64,000 bases of DNA from SHLQ01 sp964610745 (GCA_964610745.1 CAZSYL010000015.1:1-64000); one strand, 5' to 3'. Counted from the stretch's first letter, positions 1 to 9,110 are shown. Program-made: numbers and translations. The notes: generated by a model from the sequence alone, not told the origin.

Positions 1-263
1 AACGGGGCGCGCCCGTCTCTTGATCTTGCTTCGAGGTCTTCGGTGCTGCCGATGTGTTCGCCGTCGACAAAGATCTGAGGGATAGCCGTTCCTCGTGGCA
101 GCCGCCGCTTCAACTCTTCTAAGTGATCCGCCTGGTCGATGCTCAGCTCGATGAACGGCAGTTCGCTTTCGGTCAGAATCTTCTTGGCAGCGTCACAATA
201 GGTACACATTGGACCGCTAAACACTTCAATCAAGTTGGCGGCCGCGGCTTGGCCGTCAGACAC
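1..263 (-). CDS. Glutaredoxin-like thiol-disulfide oxidoreductase (3' end cut by window edge)
   Basis: Reverse-strand reading gives a small thioredoxin-fold protein with a CTYC active site (Cys20/Cys23) near the N-terminus and the cis-proline segment AIPQIFVDGEHIGS typical of glutaredoxins (GrxC type). It would reduce disulfides or glutathione/mycothiol mixed disulfides in the cytoplasm. The start is a GTG overlapping the stop of the upstream AhpD-like gene by 8 bases (GTGTCTGA), so the two are translationally coupled, with a GAGG-type ribosome site inside the upstream gene. The C-terminus lies beyond base 1. Confidence 0.85.
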   Translation of the reverse strand, partial: MSDGQAAAANLIEVFSGPMCTYCDAAKKILTESELPFIELSIDQADHLEELKRRLPRGTAIPQIFVDGEHIGSTEDLEARSRDGRAP

Positions 264-834
264 CGGCGTGTGCAACCTCGAGAATTGGTTCGCCGCCGAG
301 AAAGACCGGTTCGAGAACAACGCCAAGTGCGTCGCCAAACTTGCTGATAGCGATGTACTGGGTGATCACGTAGACCGCTTCGACGATTTGGGGTTCGGTG
401 TAGTGAGCGTTGAGTCGATCCCAAATGTCCTTTCCTACGCGATTAGCGTCAATACCGATCTGGACGGTCAGATCGAGCAACGCCTTTTGGCCGTCGGTGA
501 ACAAATCGGTGCTCTTGTACTTGTCTCCGTCAAGGAGGGCAATCTGTTCGGGGGTGATCCCTAGCCGTTGTGAGACTGCTTCGTGCTGGACTACGCAGTA
601 CTGGCAATCGTTGCGATGGGTTGCCTTCAAAATGATGAGTTCTTTGGTGTACCAATCAAGCTCGGCATCTTTCAACATGGCCATCACGCTGTCTGTGAAT
701 GTCTTGCCAAGCTCAGGGGTGTGCCCAAACACTTTGAAGATGTTCAGCAACAGCTCAAAGCGGTCTGCTGCTTCGTCATAGAACTGTTGGGTCTCTGCAT
801 CAGCATCGTCGTACTCTACGTATGACACGGACAT
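256..834 (-). CDS. Carboxymuconolactone decarboxylase / AhpD-like family protein
   Basis: A 192-residue protein with the AhpD-family redox motif: Cys77, Cys80 and His84 within NDCQYCVVQHEAVSQ. Members are peroxidase reductants or decarboxylases; the intact CxxC...H motif favours a thiol-dependent peroxidase/reductase role. I start it at the ATG at 834, nine codons inside the longest frame, because conserved sequence begins there and a GAG lies about 10 bases upstream. It overlaps the glutaredoxin gene, which fits a shared redox function, and is divergent from the TetR gene. A palindromic operator lies in its promoter region at 898-921. Confidence 0.85.
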   Translation of the reverse strand: MSVSYVEYDDADAETQQFYDEAADRFELLLNIFKVFGHTPELGKTFTDSVMAMLKDAELDWYTKELIILKATHRNDCQYCVVQHEAVSQRLGITPEQIALLDGDKYKSTDLFTDGQKALLDLTVQIGIDANRVGKDIWDRLNAHYTEPQIVEAVYVITQYIAISKFGDALGVVLEPVFLGGEPILEVAHAGV

Positions 835-897
835 GTTTTTCTCATTTCCGAGGGCGGGCAACTAGCCCACTTTTCCTCAATCTGGGAGTGATACTAT

Positions 898-921
898 ATT
901 TTGAACTGCCCTGTTCAGAAT
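898..921. promoter_or_regulatory. Palindromic operator 1 (putative TetR site)
   Basis: ATTTTGAAC-N6-GTTCAGAAT: two 9-base arms that are inverted repeats apart from one mismatch, spacer TGCCCT. It is centred between the AhpD-like start (834) and the TetR start (984), about 62-64 bases from each, as expected for autoregulation by a divergent TetR repressor. The same arms recur at 1700-1723. Confidence 0.75.
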
Positions 922-983
922 ACTTTTCGATACTATTGCACTCGGCAGTTTGAAATGCAAACGACGCAGGATACGAACTTTCA

Positions 984-1607
984 ATGAACCCCCTAGAAGA
1001 GCCAGCCACGACAAAATCTCGTGGTCGCCCTTCCCAGTACAACCACAAGGCGGTCCTTGCTTCAGCAATGAACCTCTTCTGGCGTAACGGTTATGGCGGA
1101 ACATCGCTCAGCGACATTGAGGCAGAGGTCGGGATTAATCGATCCACGCTGTACGCCAGCTTCAATGGCAAGGCCGGCCTCTATGTTGCGGCGGTGGACG
1201 AATACATCAACGCCATGGAAGAACTTCTTGTCCGGCCGCTGATCGAAGGAACGCAAGGTCTTGAGGACCTGGTCGACTTTGTCGAATCTCTATCGGCACG
1301 ACTTGCTGATCCGGCCAACCCCGACGGATGCCTGATCGTCAATGCCATGGGTTCCGGAGACCCGCCCGAGTCGATGGATCGCTATATGGCCAACCTTCGG
1401 GACGGCTTTCATGCCGGCCTAGCCCGAGCGGTCGAGCGGGGAGAAATTGCAGCTGGCGGCCTTGATGAAAAGGCGTCGTCGCTGCTCAGTTCAGCCATTG
1501 GGCTCAACGTCGTCTCAAAAGCTGGCGGCGAGCCAGAAGAGTTGGTCCGGCTTTGCCGAGGCGTTGCATCGATGATCGATGAGTGGCGCCAACCCGTCCC
1601 GGCTTAG
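984..1607 (+). CDS. TetR/AcrR family transcriptional regulator
   Basis: A 207-residue repressor with an N-terminal TetR helix-turn-helix (residues about 20-65; recognition region TSLSDIEAEVGINRSTLYASF, residues 40-60) and a helical ligand-binding C-terminus carrying the DGCLIVNAMG segment common in AcrR-type members. It is divergent from the AhpD/glutaredoxin operon. It probably controls that operon, itself, and the downstream Tat-secreted protein gene, because the same palindrome lies upstream of both units. The ligand cannot be told from sequence; the regulated genes suggest a redox or xenobiotic signal. Confidence 0.9.
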   Translation: MNPLEEPATTKSRGRPSQYNHKAVLASAMNLFWRNGYGGTSLSDIEAEVGINRSTLYASFNGKAGLYVAAVDEYINAMEELLVRPLIEGTQGLEDLVDFVESLSARLADPANPDGCLIVNAMGSGDPPESMDRYMANLRDGFHAGLARAVERGEIAAGGLDEKASSLLSSAIGLNVVSKAGGEPEELVRLCRGVASMIDEWRQPVPA

Positions 1608-1699
1608 GGGATCTTCGGGTGCAACGAGCACCTATTGGAAGATTTAATCTTCAAAGACTGACGCGACCTCGCACGGTGTGATAGACGTCACATATTCCG

Positions 1700-1723
1700 A
1701 TTTTGAACTGTACGGTTCAGAAT
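1700..1723. promoter_or_regulatory. Palindromic operator 2 (putative TetR site)
   Basis: ATTTTGAAC-N6-GTTCAGAAT with spacer TGTACG: arms identical to those at 898-921. It lies in the 324-base gap (1608-1931) between the TetR gene and the Tat-exported protein gene, about 210 bases before that start, which implies a long 5' leader. I see no gene in this gap. Confidence 0.72.
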
Positions 1724-1931
1724 TGGTCGACGTGAGATGTGGACAATCAGTCACTTCTCCATCGCAAGCAGGACAACCGAAAGAAAAAGATTGGACAACG
1801 GCTCGTGCGGGCTGGCTGTTCCTTTGAGACTGGCGAAGAGTTGAGAGCCCAGAGGGGCTTCTGAAGTTCGTCAAACCTTAGGGCTTAGTTTGACGCGCAT
1901 GCAGAGCCTCTAAAGAGAGAGAACAACTACC

Positions 1932-3689
1932 ATGACAAATTCACGCCGAGGTTTTCTGGGCAAAGCGGCACTTGGTGCCGCAGCGCTCACCGGAGCGACG
2001 CTATCGCCGACACTGCTATTTCCAGAGTCAGCCCAAGCTCGAACAGCTGTTGGATACATGCCGTATCGCAACATTCCGGGCCTTCAACCGCCCGAGGCTG
2101 CAGACTTGAGTCGCTTTGGCAGCTACCGAGCGGCCTACACCCAAGTCCCGCCGAATCCTTTTGGTGGCTACGACTTTGCCATGGGCTACATGGCTGAAGG
2201 CGTGCAGGGTGCTGACCCTGAGTCGGTCAATTTCCCCAATGGCCAATACTCAAATACCAGCGGCCTCATGGAAGCGTTCTCGCTGCGTGGAATAGCTCCT
2301 CGGCCAATTGCGGCCGACACCGGCGAAGCGCTCGGGGACGTGCCCAGTGGTGTTGGAGGCAATGAGACCCCAAAACGGTCGGCCGAATATTGGTCCCGGG
2401 ACATTCTTGGTCAATCCAACGCGACAATTCGTGATGACATGTGGTCGGCAATCAATTGGATGCGCCGAGTGTGGGCGCTGGACTTTGACGACCCGGCCGT
2501 AGACGGACTCGACGTCTTTGGCTACCCGTACCAGTATCCCGGCAGCCCTGATGCGGGCAACGAATACAGCCTCTTCTCACCTCGCTACGCTGCAGCCTTC
2601 AATGATGCTGGGGAAGTAACGGGCTTCGCCCGTTTCGCGCCAACGCTGTTGGCGCCCGACACCTCCTACACGGTGATCTTTAGGGCCGGCTACCAACATC
2701 CGACCTACACCGGCGGCGCTGTAATCAACGGAACCGAAGCAAAGACGACGGCCTCGAGTCCGGAGTGGCCTGGCAAGGTTCGCGACGGCGGTTTCTGGGG
2801 CGGCGTCGTCAAAGCAATGGATGTGCTTCCCGACGTTCAGTCAGTGTCGCGGGGCGAACGGTACTTCACCACTCCCGACGATCCAGCCCTTCCCTTGAGC
2901 GGAACCACTCCCCCAAGCTTGAGTAAACGGGCGGTCAACGGTGGTGCGACGTCGACAAACCCCCAAGGCACAGGTCCTAAGTGGGGTCAATGGTGGCGTC
3001 GAGTCGCGTCGATCGTCGATCTCGACGTGGACGATCCTCGACTGCTGACCTTGTATCCGAGTATCGACGCCGTAACAGATATCAACGATGCGTCGTGGCC
3101 TGGGAACATTCCCGGGACCGACATTCCAGCGCGTCCTGCGGCTCGGCCACGCTGGCCTATTGGTTTCTGGCCAAGAAACACCGACTTCTTCTGGGGCAAC
3201 TACAACTTGCATCTCGGTGAAGCTGATACCTCGAAGGTCACCCTTCATTACCAGTCAGAAGTCCCAACCGATTTCCGACCATCCGATGGTGTGCCAGAGG
3301 CGTTCCTCTGCGACCTCTGTCCACATCCTGGCAGCGTCGAGATGAACTCGAGGGCTGATATGGACCAGGGCACGGGCATTGGCCTGTTCGACTCGACCGG
3401 TGAGATATCTGGCTTTGCTGATGTCTCTAACCCGGACCTCGATGGCCAAATGCCCTTTGGCTCTCCCGGGTTCTACGGTCGAGTTCATGGCACGAGCTAC
3501 CCTCGCTCGAAGCGTCCTGATGGTTTGGTCACGTACCACTTCCGGAATTACCTGTTGTGGCCGCCGCGACTAAACGTGACGGTGTTGGGCGATCCAACCC
3601 AAGAAAACTTCGGCAACATCAACTGGACCATTCCGGCCAGAGGAGACCTCGCCAAGTCCAACCCGTTCCCAATTACACCGTTCAACTAG
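1932..3689 (+). CDS. Tat-exported protein of unknown function
   Basis: 585 residues. The N-terminus is a clear twin-arginine signal (NSRRGFLGKAALGAAAL, residues 3-19, then an AQA-type cleavage site near residue 36). The mature part is rich in Gly, Pro and aromatic residues, suggesting a folded beta-rich extracellular protein; I do not recognise its family and see no cofactor motif. Tat export suggests folding or cofactor insertion before secretion. A TetR-type operator lies upstream. An 85-residue gene follows after 8 bases with its own AGGAG site, so the two are co-transcribed. The start has an AGAGAGAGAAC purine-rich leader. Confidence 0.8.
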   Translation: MTNSRRGFLGKAALGAAALTGATLSPTLLFPESAQARTAVGYMPYRNIPGLQPPEAADLSRFGSYRAAYTQVPPNPFGGYDFAMGYMAEGVQGADPESVNFPNGQYSNTSGLMEAFSLRGIAPRPIAADTGEALGDVPSGVGGNETPKRSAEYWSRDILGQSNATIRDDMWSAINWMRRVWALDFDDPAVDGLDVFGYPYQYPGSPDAGNEYSLFSPRYAAAFNDAGEVTGFARFAPTLLAPDTSYTVIFRAGYQHPTYTGGAVINGTEAKTTASSPEWPGKVRDGGFWGGVVKAMDVLPDVQSVSRGERYFTTPDDPALPLSGTTPPSLSKRAVNGGATSTNPQGTGPKWGQWWRRVASIVDLDVDDPRLLTLYPSIDAVTDINDASWPGNIPGTDIPARPAARPRWPIGFWPRNTDFFWGNYNLHLGEADTSKVTLHYQSEVPTDFRPSDGVPEAFLCDLCPHPGSVEMNSRADMDQGTGIGLFDSTGEISGFADVSNPDLDGQMPFGSPGFYGRVHGTSYPRSKRPDGLVTYHFRNYLLWPPRLNVTVLGDPTQENFGNINWTIPARGDLAKSNPFPITPFN

Positions 3690-3697
3690 GAGTCATC

Positions 3698-3955
3698 ATG
3701 CCTGCAATAACACGAGTAGAAGAAACCAACGGGACGAGTGCGGCCGACCCGAACAACGATGTGCTTGGCGAACAGCACACTTCAGGCGAAGAGGCCGGCG
3801 AAAAATCCCGAGTCACTGAGTACCTGGACATGGCACTCACCGCAGCAAGCGATGAGGCAATGTCAGCAGCGGAGCTGATGGGCTTGTTCCATTACTACGC
3901 CTACAGCATTGCCGAGAGCTACCGGCAGGACATGATCGGAGACGGCACTACCTGA
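3698..3955 (+). CDS. Small acidic hypothetical protein, partner of the Tat protein
   Basis: 85 residues, starting at an ATG preceded by TAGGAGTCATC, 8 bases after the Tat protein stop. The N-terminal half is polar and probably disordered (NGTSAADPNNDVLGEQH); the C-terminal half looks helical (EYLDMALTAASDEAMSAAELMGLFHYYAYSIAESYRQDM). It has no signal peptide or membrane segment. It could be a dedicated chaperone or regulator for the Tat substrate, in the manner of small Tat-substrate partners; this is inference from position alone. Confidence 0.65.
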   Translation: MPAITRVEETNGTSAADPNNDVLGEQHTSGEEAGEKSRVTEYLDMALTAASDEAMSAAELMGLFHYYAYSIAESYRQDMIGDGTT

Positions 3956-3967
3956 ATGCCAATGCAC

Positions 3968-4007
3968 GTGAAGGGCGGGTGAGCGGACTCGGTCGCCCGT
4001 CCTTCAC
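3968..4007. terminator. Hairpin terminator between the Tat operon and clpP
   Basis: GTGAAGG-g-CGGG pairs with CCCG-t-CCTTCAC across a 16-base loop. It sits between convergent genes, so it may work in both directions. There is no U-tract. Confidence 0.55.
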
Positions 4008-4068
4008 AGGCAGAGGGCAATCCCCTGCCACATGTTGTTTTCCGAATTGGCTAAGGTCGAATTGCGAG

Positions 4069-4674
4069 TTACTTGTTGATGTCGCCTCGAGAGGTGATGA
4101 CCTCGTCGATGATGCCGTAGTCCTTTGCTTCGGCAGCGGTGAACCAGCGGTCACGATCAGAGTCAGCTTCGATCTGCTCGAAACTCTGACCGGTGTGCTC
4201 AGCAATCAACGCCTGAAGCAGCTTCTTGGTGTTAGCCATCTGCTCTGCCTGGATCGCGATGTCAGAAGCCTGGCCCTGCACACCGCCGAGTGGCTGGTGC
4301 ATCATGATGCGCGCATGTGGCAGCGCATAGCGCTTGCCCTTTGCTCCTGCACCGAGAAGGAACTGTCCCATCGAGGCACCGAGACCCATGCAGATCGTGC
4401 CCACGTCGGGGCCGACGAACTGCATCGTGTCGTAAATCGCCATGCCCGCGGTGACCGAACCACCTGGCGAGTTGATGTACAGCCAAATATCACGCTCGGG
4501 GTCCTGGCTTTCAAGGTGAAGCATTTGGGCCGTGATGAAATTAGCGATCTCATCGTTGACGTCGGTGCCGAGGAAAACGATCCGGTCCTTCAGCAATCGG
4601 TTGTAGATGTCCATGCGAGACACATCTTCGGTCAGCGAGGCTGCGTACGAGGTGCCTGGAAGTTCGATGCCCAT
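4069..4674 (-). CDS. clpP: ATP-dependent Clp protease proteolytic subunit
   Basis: A 201-residue ClpP serine peptidase. The catalytic triad is at the family spacing: Ser101 in GASMGQ, His126 in MMHQP, Asp175 in DRDRW. The INSPGGSV segment (residues 68-74) forms the substrate groove. It forms tetradecamers that degrade proteins unfolded by ClpX/ClpC. I choose the ATG at 4674 because AGGAG lies 5 bases upstream; the longer frame to 4779 has no such signal. There is no second clpP or clpX next to it here, although actinobacteria often have tandem clpP genes. Confidence 0.95.
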   Translation of the reverse strand: MGIELPGTSYAASLTEDVSRMDIYNRLLKDRIVFLGTDVNDEIANFITAQMLHLESQDPERDIWLYINSPGGSVTAGMAIYDTMQFVGPDVGTICMGLGASMGQFLLGAGAKGKRYALPHARIMMHQPLGGVQGQASDIAIQAEQMANTKKLLQALIAEHTGQSFEQIEADSDRDRWFTAAEAKDYGIIDEVITSRGDINK

Positions 4675-4832
4675 TTTTCTCCTGAGTTGAACAGCACTAC
4701 TGAGGTTACCGCTGCCTATCGGCGCTTCGTCGCTTATCTGAACCCCGCTTCGTAAAGTTCGCCTGGTTCCTGTGATCATTGTTTTTGTGCTCGCCCTTCA
4801 GCAGTCAGCGATGTACAGTCACTTCACCATCC

Positions 4833-4916
4833 GCGGACGTGGCGGAACTGGCAGACGCGCCAGGTTTAGGTCCTGGTGCCCGAAAGGGCTTGGGGGTTCG
4901 ATTCCCCCCGTCCGCA
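4833..4916 (+). tRNA. tRNA-Leu (anticodon UAG)
   Basis: 84 bases that fold as a class II tRNA. Acceptor GCGGACG pairs with CGTCCGC; the anticodon stem CCAGG/CCTGG encloses the loop TTTAGGT (anticodon TAG). There is a long variable arm and a T-arm GGGGGTTCGATTCCCCC. The discriminator base is A4916 and the 3' CCA is not encoded. The coding gene at 4949 starts only 33 bases downstream. Confidence 0.96.
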
Positions 4917-4948
4917 CACCGAAAAAAGAATGATATGAACAGCGCCGA

Positions 4949-7780
4949 ATGAGCAGTACCGAAGAGACCCCAACATCCGCTCCGACCGTTGTCGGCAAGG
5001 AATCCAATAGCATCACCACGCTGCTCGCCGCAGCACCGTTCGGACTCGCCGCTGTCGATTCTCGGCACCGGTTGACCCAAGCAAACGAAATGGCACGCCG
5101 CTTCTTTGGGCTCACGCCCGAGCGAGTAGCCGGACTGCCCCTGGTCGACCTGTTAGCCGACCCTGGAGAAAGCCCGCTCATCGACGATGCTCTACGCGAG
5201 GCAAGCGCCGGGGCGACGGTGCGCCGCTCGGTGCAGATCCGCGCAGCGGGTGTGCTCCGAGGCGTCGAGCTTCAGTGCTGGAAGCACGTTGGCGAGGGAG
5301 CAAATCCACAGGACCCGGTCGTGCTCGTCATGATCGACGTGTCGACCGCTCAAGACCAGGCTCGCCAGATCAGTTCGCTGATCGCTCGCAGCCCGCAGGG
5401 TATGGCCCGGCTCGTCGACGGAACGTCGATGACGAACATCAACAACCGCTGGACCGAGATCACCGGACAACCGGTCACCGAGGCCAGTGGACAGGGGTGG
5501 CTCGAGCGGGTCGATGCCGACGGGCGCGATGATTTTCTCGCCGCCCTCGAGGACGCTGTCGAACACAAGCGCGGCCTGAAGGGCCGCCTTCGCCTGATCA
5601 ACATGGGAGGAGCGACGAGGTGGATCGACATCAGCGTCACGCCGCTCGATCAGCCGCGGAACGCGCTACTGACCTTCGACGATACGACCGACGACTTCGC
5701 CACGGCCCGGCGCGCTGACGAGCTCTCCCGAGTGCTCGAAGCCACGACCGACCTCGTTGGCATTTTGAGTCCAGATGGGCTCATTCTTCGATGGATGAAC
5801 GAATCGCTCGACGGAATCTTGTCGTCGGGGGCTTTGGACGGTGAGTTCCAGAACTGTCTCGATAGTGACTCTGGCGCAACGTTCGCAAACGAAGGTTTGC
5901 CAGCGGTGCTCGCCAATGGAAGCTGGCGCGGCGAACTCAATCTCCTCGACAGCTCGGGTAATGCGGTACCGGTGTCGGCCATGCTCGTCCCCCACGAAGA
6001 CACCAGCGGCGAGATCGATGCCATTTCGGTCGTCGCCCGCGACATCAGTGAACTGCGCAGCGCCCAAGCCCAAGCGGCCGACACAGAAATGCGTATGGCA
6101 GCACTGGTCGAGAACGCGTCCGATCTTCTTGTTCTCATCGATCGTGACGGCACGGTGAGCTATGCCTCCCCCGCCGTCGAACGTTTTCTCGAACACGGGC
6201 CGGGGAGCCTGGGCGGCGCCGACATCTTGGAGCTCGTTCATCCCGAAGACCTTCAGATCGCGTATGACCTCGCTGCCGAAACCATGGCGGAGTCGGGTGG
6301 CGAGGGTGAAGCTCCAGTCCAAACCGCAGAGCTACGAATCGCACATGGTGACGGGTCGTATCGAACACTCGAAGTCACTGCACGGGACCTGACGAGCAAC
6401 CCGGCGGTTGGCGGGATCGTGGTCAACGCGACCGACATCACCGCTCGCGTCGCCGCCACCGAGCAGCTCGAAACCATGTCGTTTCACGATGAGCTCACCG
6501 GGCTGCCGAACCGGACGCTGCTCATCGACAAGATGAGCGACGCGCTAAGACGAGCTCGGGAACGCCGAATGCTGGTCGGGCTGCTTTCGCTCGACCTCGA
6601 TCGCTTCAACGTCGTCAACGAATCCCTCGGGCACCAAGCGGGCGATGAGCTGCTCAACGAGGTCGCGTCCCGCATCAACAACGTGATTCGCCCAGGCGAT
6701 ATCGTCGCCCGTCTCGGCGGCGACGAGTTTGCCGTCGTGATCACCGACATGCTTCGCCGCGGCGACGCAGTCAACGCGGCTCGACGGTTGCGCAAATCCC
6801 TTACCCAACCAATCCACATCGGTGACCAGAGTGCGGTCATCACCACCTCGATCGGCATCGCCATCGCTGAAGGTGATGAGTCACCTGACGATCTGCTCCG
6901 CGATGCGGACACCGCACTTCACCGGGCGAAGACCAAGGGTCGAGACCTCGCTGTTGTATTCGACGATCACCTTCGGGACCAGGCGGTTCGCCGTCTCGAG
7001 GTCGAGAACAAACTTCGTCAGGCCATCAGCGACGACAATCTCGTCGTTCACTATCAACCGGTACTCGATGTTGAGTCCGGCCGGCTCTCTGGCTCCGAGG
7101 CCCTGGTCCGCATCCAAGACGAGGATGGCAGCCTCATCATGCCCGGATCGTTCATTGACGTAGCCGAGGACTCCGGTCTGATCTCCGAGTTGGGCCACCA
7201 GGTTCTTGTGAAGGCAATTCACCAGACCGCCGAGTGGACGCGCCAGAACATCCCTGGCCAGATGCCCCTGTCGATCGCCGTGAACGTGTCTGCACGTCAG
7301 CTGACCGACCCGCACTACCCGGACAAGCTTCGCGAGGAGCTCGACAAGGCCGGCCTTGCTCCGAGCCAATTGTCGCTCGAACTCACCGAGAGCGCGTTAA
7401 TCGACGGCAACCCAACCACCGAACGCTCCTTGCAGGAGCTGCGAACCCTCGGCGTCCGGATCGGGCTCGATGACTTCGGCACCGGGTTCTCCTCGCTCGC
7501 TTATCTCAAGCGTTTTCCGATCAGCTTCCTGAAGATCGATCGCAGCTTCGTCGATGGCCTCGGCACGGACGAGAACGATTCAGCAATCGTCCGCGCAACG
7601 ATTGCCCTCGCTCATGGCTTGAGCCTCCGAGTCGTCGCTGAGGGTGTCGAGACAGAGGATCAACTCAGCCGACTCGCCGCACTCAACTGCGACCTCGTGC
7701 AGGGCTACCTATTCTCAAAGCCTGTCGGAGCTGAGCAGTTCACCAGCTTCCTCGGCATGCGTTACGTCTCGAACGGCTAG
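4949..7780 (+). CDS. Four-PAS GGDEF/EAL cyclic-di-GMP signalling protein
   Basis: 943 residues, no transmembrane segment. About four PAS-like sensor domains (roughly residues 22-130, 140-250, 258-370, 380-500) precede a GGDEF diguanylate cyclase domain (RLGGDEF near 588) and an EAL phosphodiesterase domain (SEALVR near 716; DDFGTGFSSLAYL near 840). The RPGD inhibitory site five residues before GGDEF is intact. Both catalytic signatures look complete, so it may make and break c-di-GMP according to PAS input. It is cytoplasmic, probably sensing redox, light or small ligands. The two HD-GYP-type proteins at 48834-53024 are possible partners. Its 3' end overlaps the convergent rdgB by 4 bases. 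Confidence 0.95.
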   Translation: MSSTEETPTSAPTVVGKESNSITTLLAAAPFGLAAVDSRHRLTQANEMARRFFGLTPERVAGLPLVDLLADPGESPLIDDALREASAGATVRRSVQIRAAGVLRGVELQCWKHVGEGANPQDPVVLVMIDVSTAQDQARQISSLIARSPQGMARLVDGTSMTNINNRWTEITGQPVTEASGQGWLERVDADGRDDFLAALEDAVEHKRGLKGRLRLINMGGATRWIDISVTPLDQPRNALLTFDDTTDDFATARRADELSRVLEATTDLVGILSPDGLILRWMNESLDGILSSGALDGEFQNCLDSDSGATFANEGLPAVLANGSWRGELNLLDSSGNAVPVSAMLVPHEDTSGEIDAISVVARDISELRSAQAQAADTEMRMAALVENASDLLVLIDRDGTVSYASPAVERFLEHGPGSLGGADILELVHPEDLQIAYDLAAETMAESGGEGEAPVQTAELRIAHGDGSYRTLEVTARDLTSNPAVGGIVVNATDITARVAATEQLETMSFHDELTGLPNRTLLIDKMSDALRRARERRMLVGLLSLDLDRFNVVNESLGHQAGDELLNEVASRINNVIRPGDIVARLGGDEFAVVITDMLRRGDAVNAARRLRKSLTQPIHIGDQSAVITTSIGIAIAEGDESPDDLLRDADTALHRAKTKGRDLAVVFDDHLRDQAVRRLEVENKLRQAISDDNLVVHYQPVLDVESGRLSGSEALVRIQDEDGSLIMPGSFIDVAEDSGLISELGHQVLVKAIHQTAEWTRQNIPGQMPLSIAVNVSARQLTDPHYPDKLREELDKAGLAPSQLSLELTESALIDGNPTTERSLQELRTLGVRIGLDDFGTGFSSLAYLKRFPISFLKIDRSFVDGLGTDENDSAIVRATIALAHGLSLRVVAEGVETEDQLSRLAALNCDLVQGYLFSKPVGAEQFTSFLGMRYVSNG

Positions 7781-8379
7781 AGCTGCTCCTTCAGCGCTCG
7801 AAAGGCTCGGCCTCGGTGACTGATTGCGTGCTTGGCGTCTGCGGCCATCTCCGAAAACGTCAGACCCGTTCCATCGGCCGGGATGAAGATCGGGTCGTAG
7901 CCAAAGCCGCTGGTGCCGCGGGGCTCCATGGCGATCGTGCCCTCGACGACGCCGTGAGCCACCAGCTCGGTGCCATCGGGTCGGGATAACAACGCAACCG
8001 TCCGGAACCGGGCGGTGCGTTGCGCCTCGGTTACGCCATCGAGCACCTCGAGGGTCTTGGCGACATTGTCGCTATAGGTGGCGTTCTCACCAGCAAAACG
8101 GGCGGTGTAGACACCAGGAGCCCCACCGATATGGTCGATCTCGAGGCCGGTGTCATCGGCTATTGCTGGCAGACCGGTCGAGGACGCAATCGCGACGGCC
8201 TTGAGCCGGGCGTTCCCTTCGAGGGTGTCGGCATCTTCAACAACGTCGGGTATCTCGGGCGGACGGGGTTGGATATCGAGCACGTCTTCCATGAGCAGCG
8301 CAATCTCGGCGACCTTGTCGGGGTTAGCACTCGCCATGACCACGACGGGTAGCCCGCCACCTCTCGCAACTTCGCTCAT
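7777..8379 (-). CDS. rdgB: XTP/dITP diphosphatase (non-canonical purine NTP pyrophosphatase)
   Basis: A 200-residue Ham1/RdgB family enzyme: the N-terminal ASANPDKVAEI (S/T-x-N-x-x-K nucleotide-binding motif), IADDTGLEID, and GFGYDPIFIP followed by FSEMAADAKHAISHRGRA. It removes ITP, dITP and XTP from nucleotide pools. It lies 2 bases after rph and is the last gene of the murI-MBL-VWA-rph-rdgB series, an order also seen in mycobacteria (Rv1338-Rv1341) apart from the VWA gene. Confidence 0.96.
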   Translation of the reverse strand: MSEVARGGGLPVVVMASANPDKVAEIALLMEDVLDIQPRPPEIPDVVEDADTLEGNARLKAVAIASSTGLPAIADDTGLEIDHIGGAPGVYTARFAGENATYSDNVAKTLEVLDGVTEAQRTARFRTVALLSRPDGTELVAHGVVEGTIAMEPRGTSGFGYDPIFIPADGTGLTFSEMAADAKHAISHRGRAFRALKEQL

Positions 8380-8381
8380 GA

Positions 8382-9110
8382 CTAGCGCCCCGGCAGCTCG
8401 GCCGGGGGCGTCGACAGAAGCCCGCGTTGGGCCTCGGTGATCGTCGCGATGCCGCCCGCGGCGAGGTCGAGCATCTGGTCCAAACGAGCTCGATCGAACA
8501 CGGCGCCTTCGGCGGTGCCCTGCACCTCGATGAAGTTGCCGTCGCCGTCCATGACCACGTTCATGTCGACCTCGGCGGTCGAGTCTTCGATGTAGGGCAG
8601 ATCAAGGACGGGCACACCATCGACCACTCCGACCGAAATCGCCGCAGCTTCGGTCGTGATCGGGTTCGTAGCGAGGTCACCCGCGATCTTGAGACGAGTA
8701 ATGGCATCGTGGAGTGCGATGTAACCGCCCGTGATGGACGCGGTTCGAGTGCCACCGTCGGCCTGCAACACGTCGCAGTCGATGACGATTTCCCGTTCGC
8801 CAAGTGCCTTCATGTCGACGACCGCCCGTAGCGATCGCCCAATGAGGCGTTGGATCTCCTGACTACGGCCAGACACGCGTCGTCTGATTCGGTCCGGGCT
8901 CGATCCTGGAAGCATCGAGTATTCAGCGGTGACCCATCCCTTGCCGCTGTCTCGCATCCAGCGAGGCACATCTTCGGAGACCGATGCGGTGCACAACACC
9001 CGTGTTCGCCCGAAGGAGACCAGAACCGAGCCAGCACAGGTGTCGACGAAGTCTCGGTGAAAGTTAAGGGGGCGAAGTTCGTTGTCAGAACGTCCGTCTG
9101 GACGGGCCAT
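8382..9110 (-). CDS. rph: Ribonuclease PH
   Basis: A 242-residue phosphorolytic 3'-5' exoribonuclease that trims tRNA 3' ends. Characteristic segments are RPLNFHRDFVDTCAGSVLVSFGRTRVLCTASV, the SGRSQEIQRLIGRSLRAVVD phosphate-binding region, and DCDVLQADGGTRTASITGGYIAL. The ATG is preceded by GGAGAGATC. It is followed directly by rdgB. A large hairpin at 9162-9222 separates it from the upstream VWA lipoprotein gene, so it may have its own promoter or depend on read-through. Confidence 0.97.
   Translation of the reverse strand: MARPDGRSDNELRPLNFHRDFVDTCAGSVLVSFGRTRVLCTASVSEDVPRWMRDSGKGWVTAEYSMLPGSSPDRIRRRVSGRSQEIQRLIGRSLRAVVDMKALGEREIVIDCDVLQADGGTRTASITGGYIALHDAITRLKIAGDLATNPITTEAAAISVGVVDGVPVLDLPYIEDSTAEVDMNVVMDGDGNFIEVQGTAEGAVFDRARLDQMLDLAAGGIATITEAQRGLLSTPPAELPGR

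Noticed and set aside
4833..7780. An integrated element at tRNA-Leu
   Set aside because: No integrase and no repeated tRNA end is seen; the adjacent gene is an ordinary chromosomal c-di-GMP protein.
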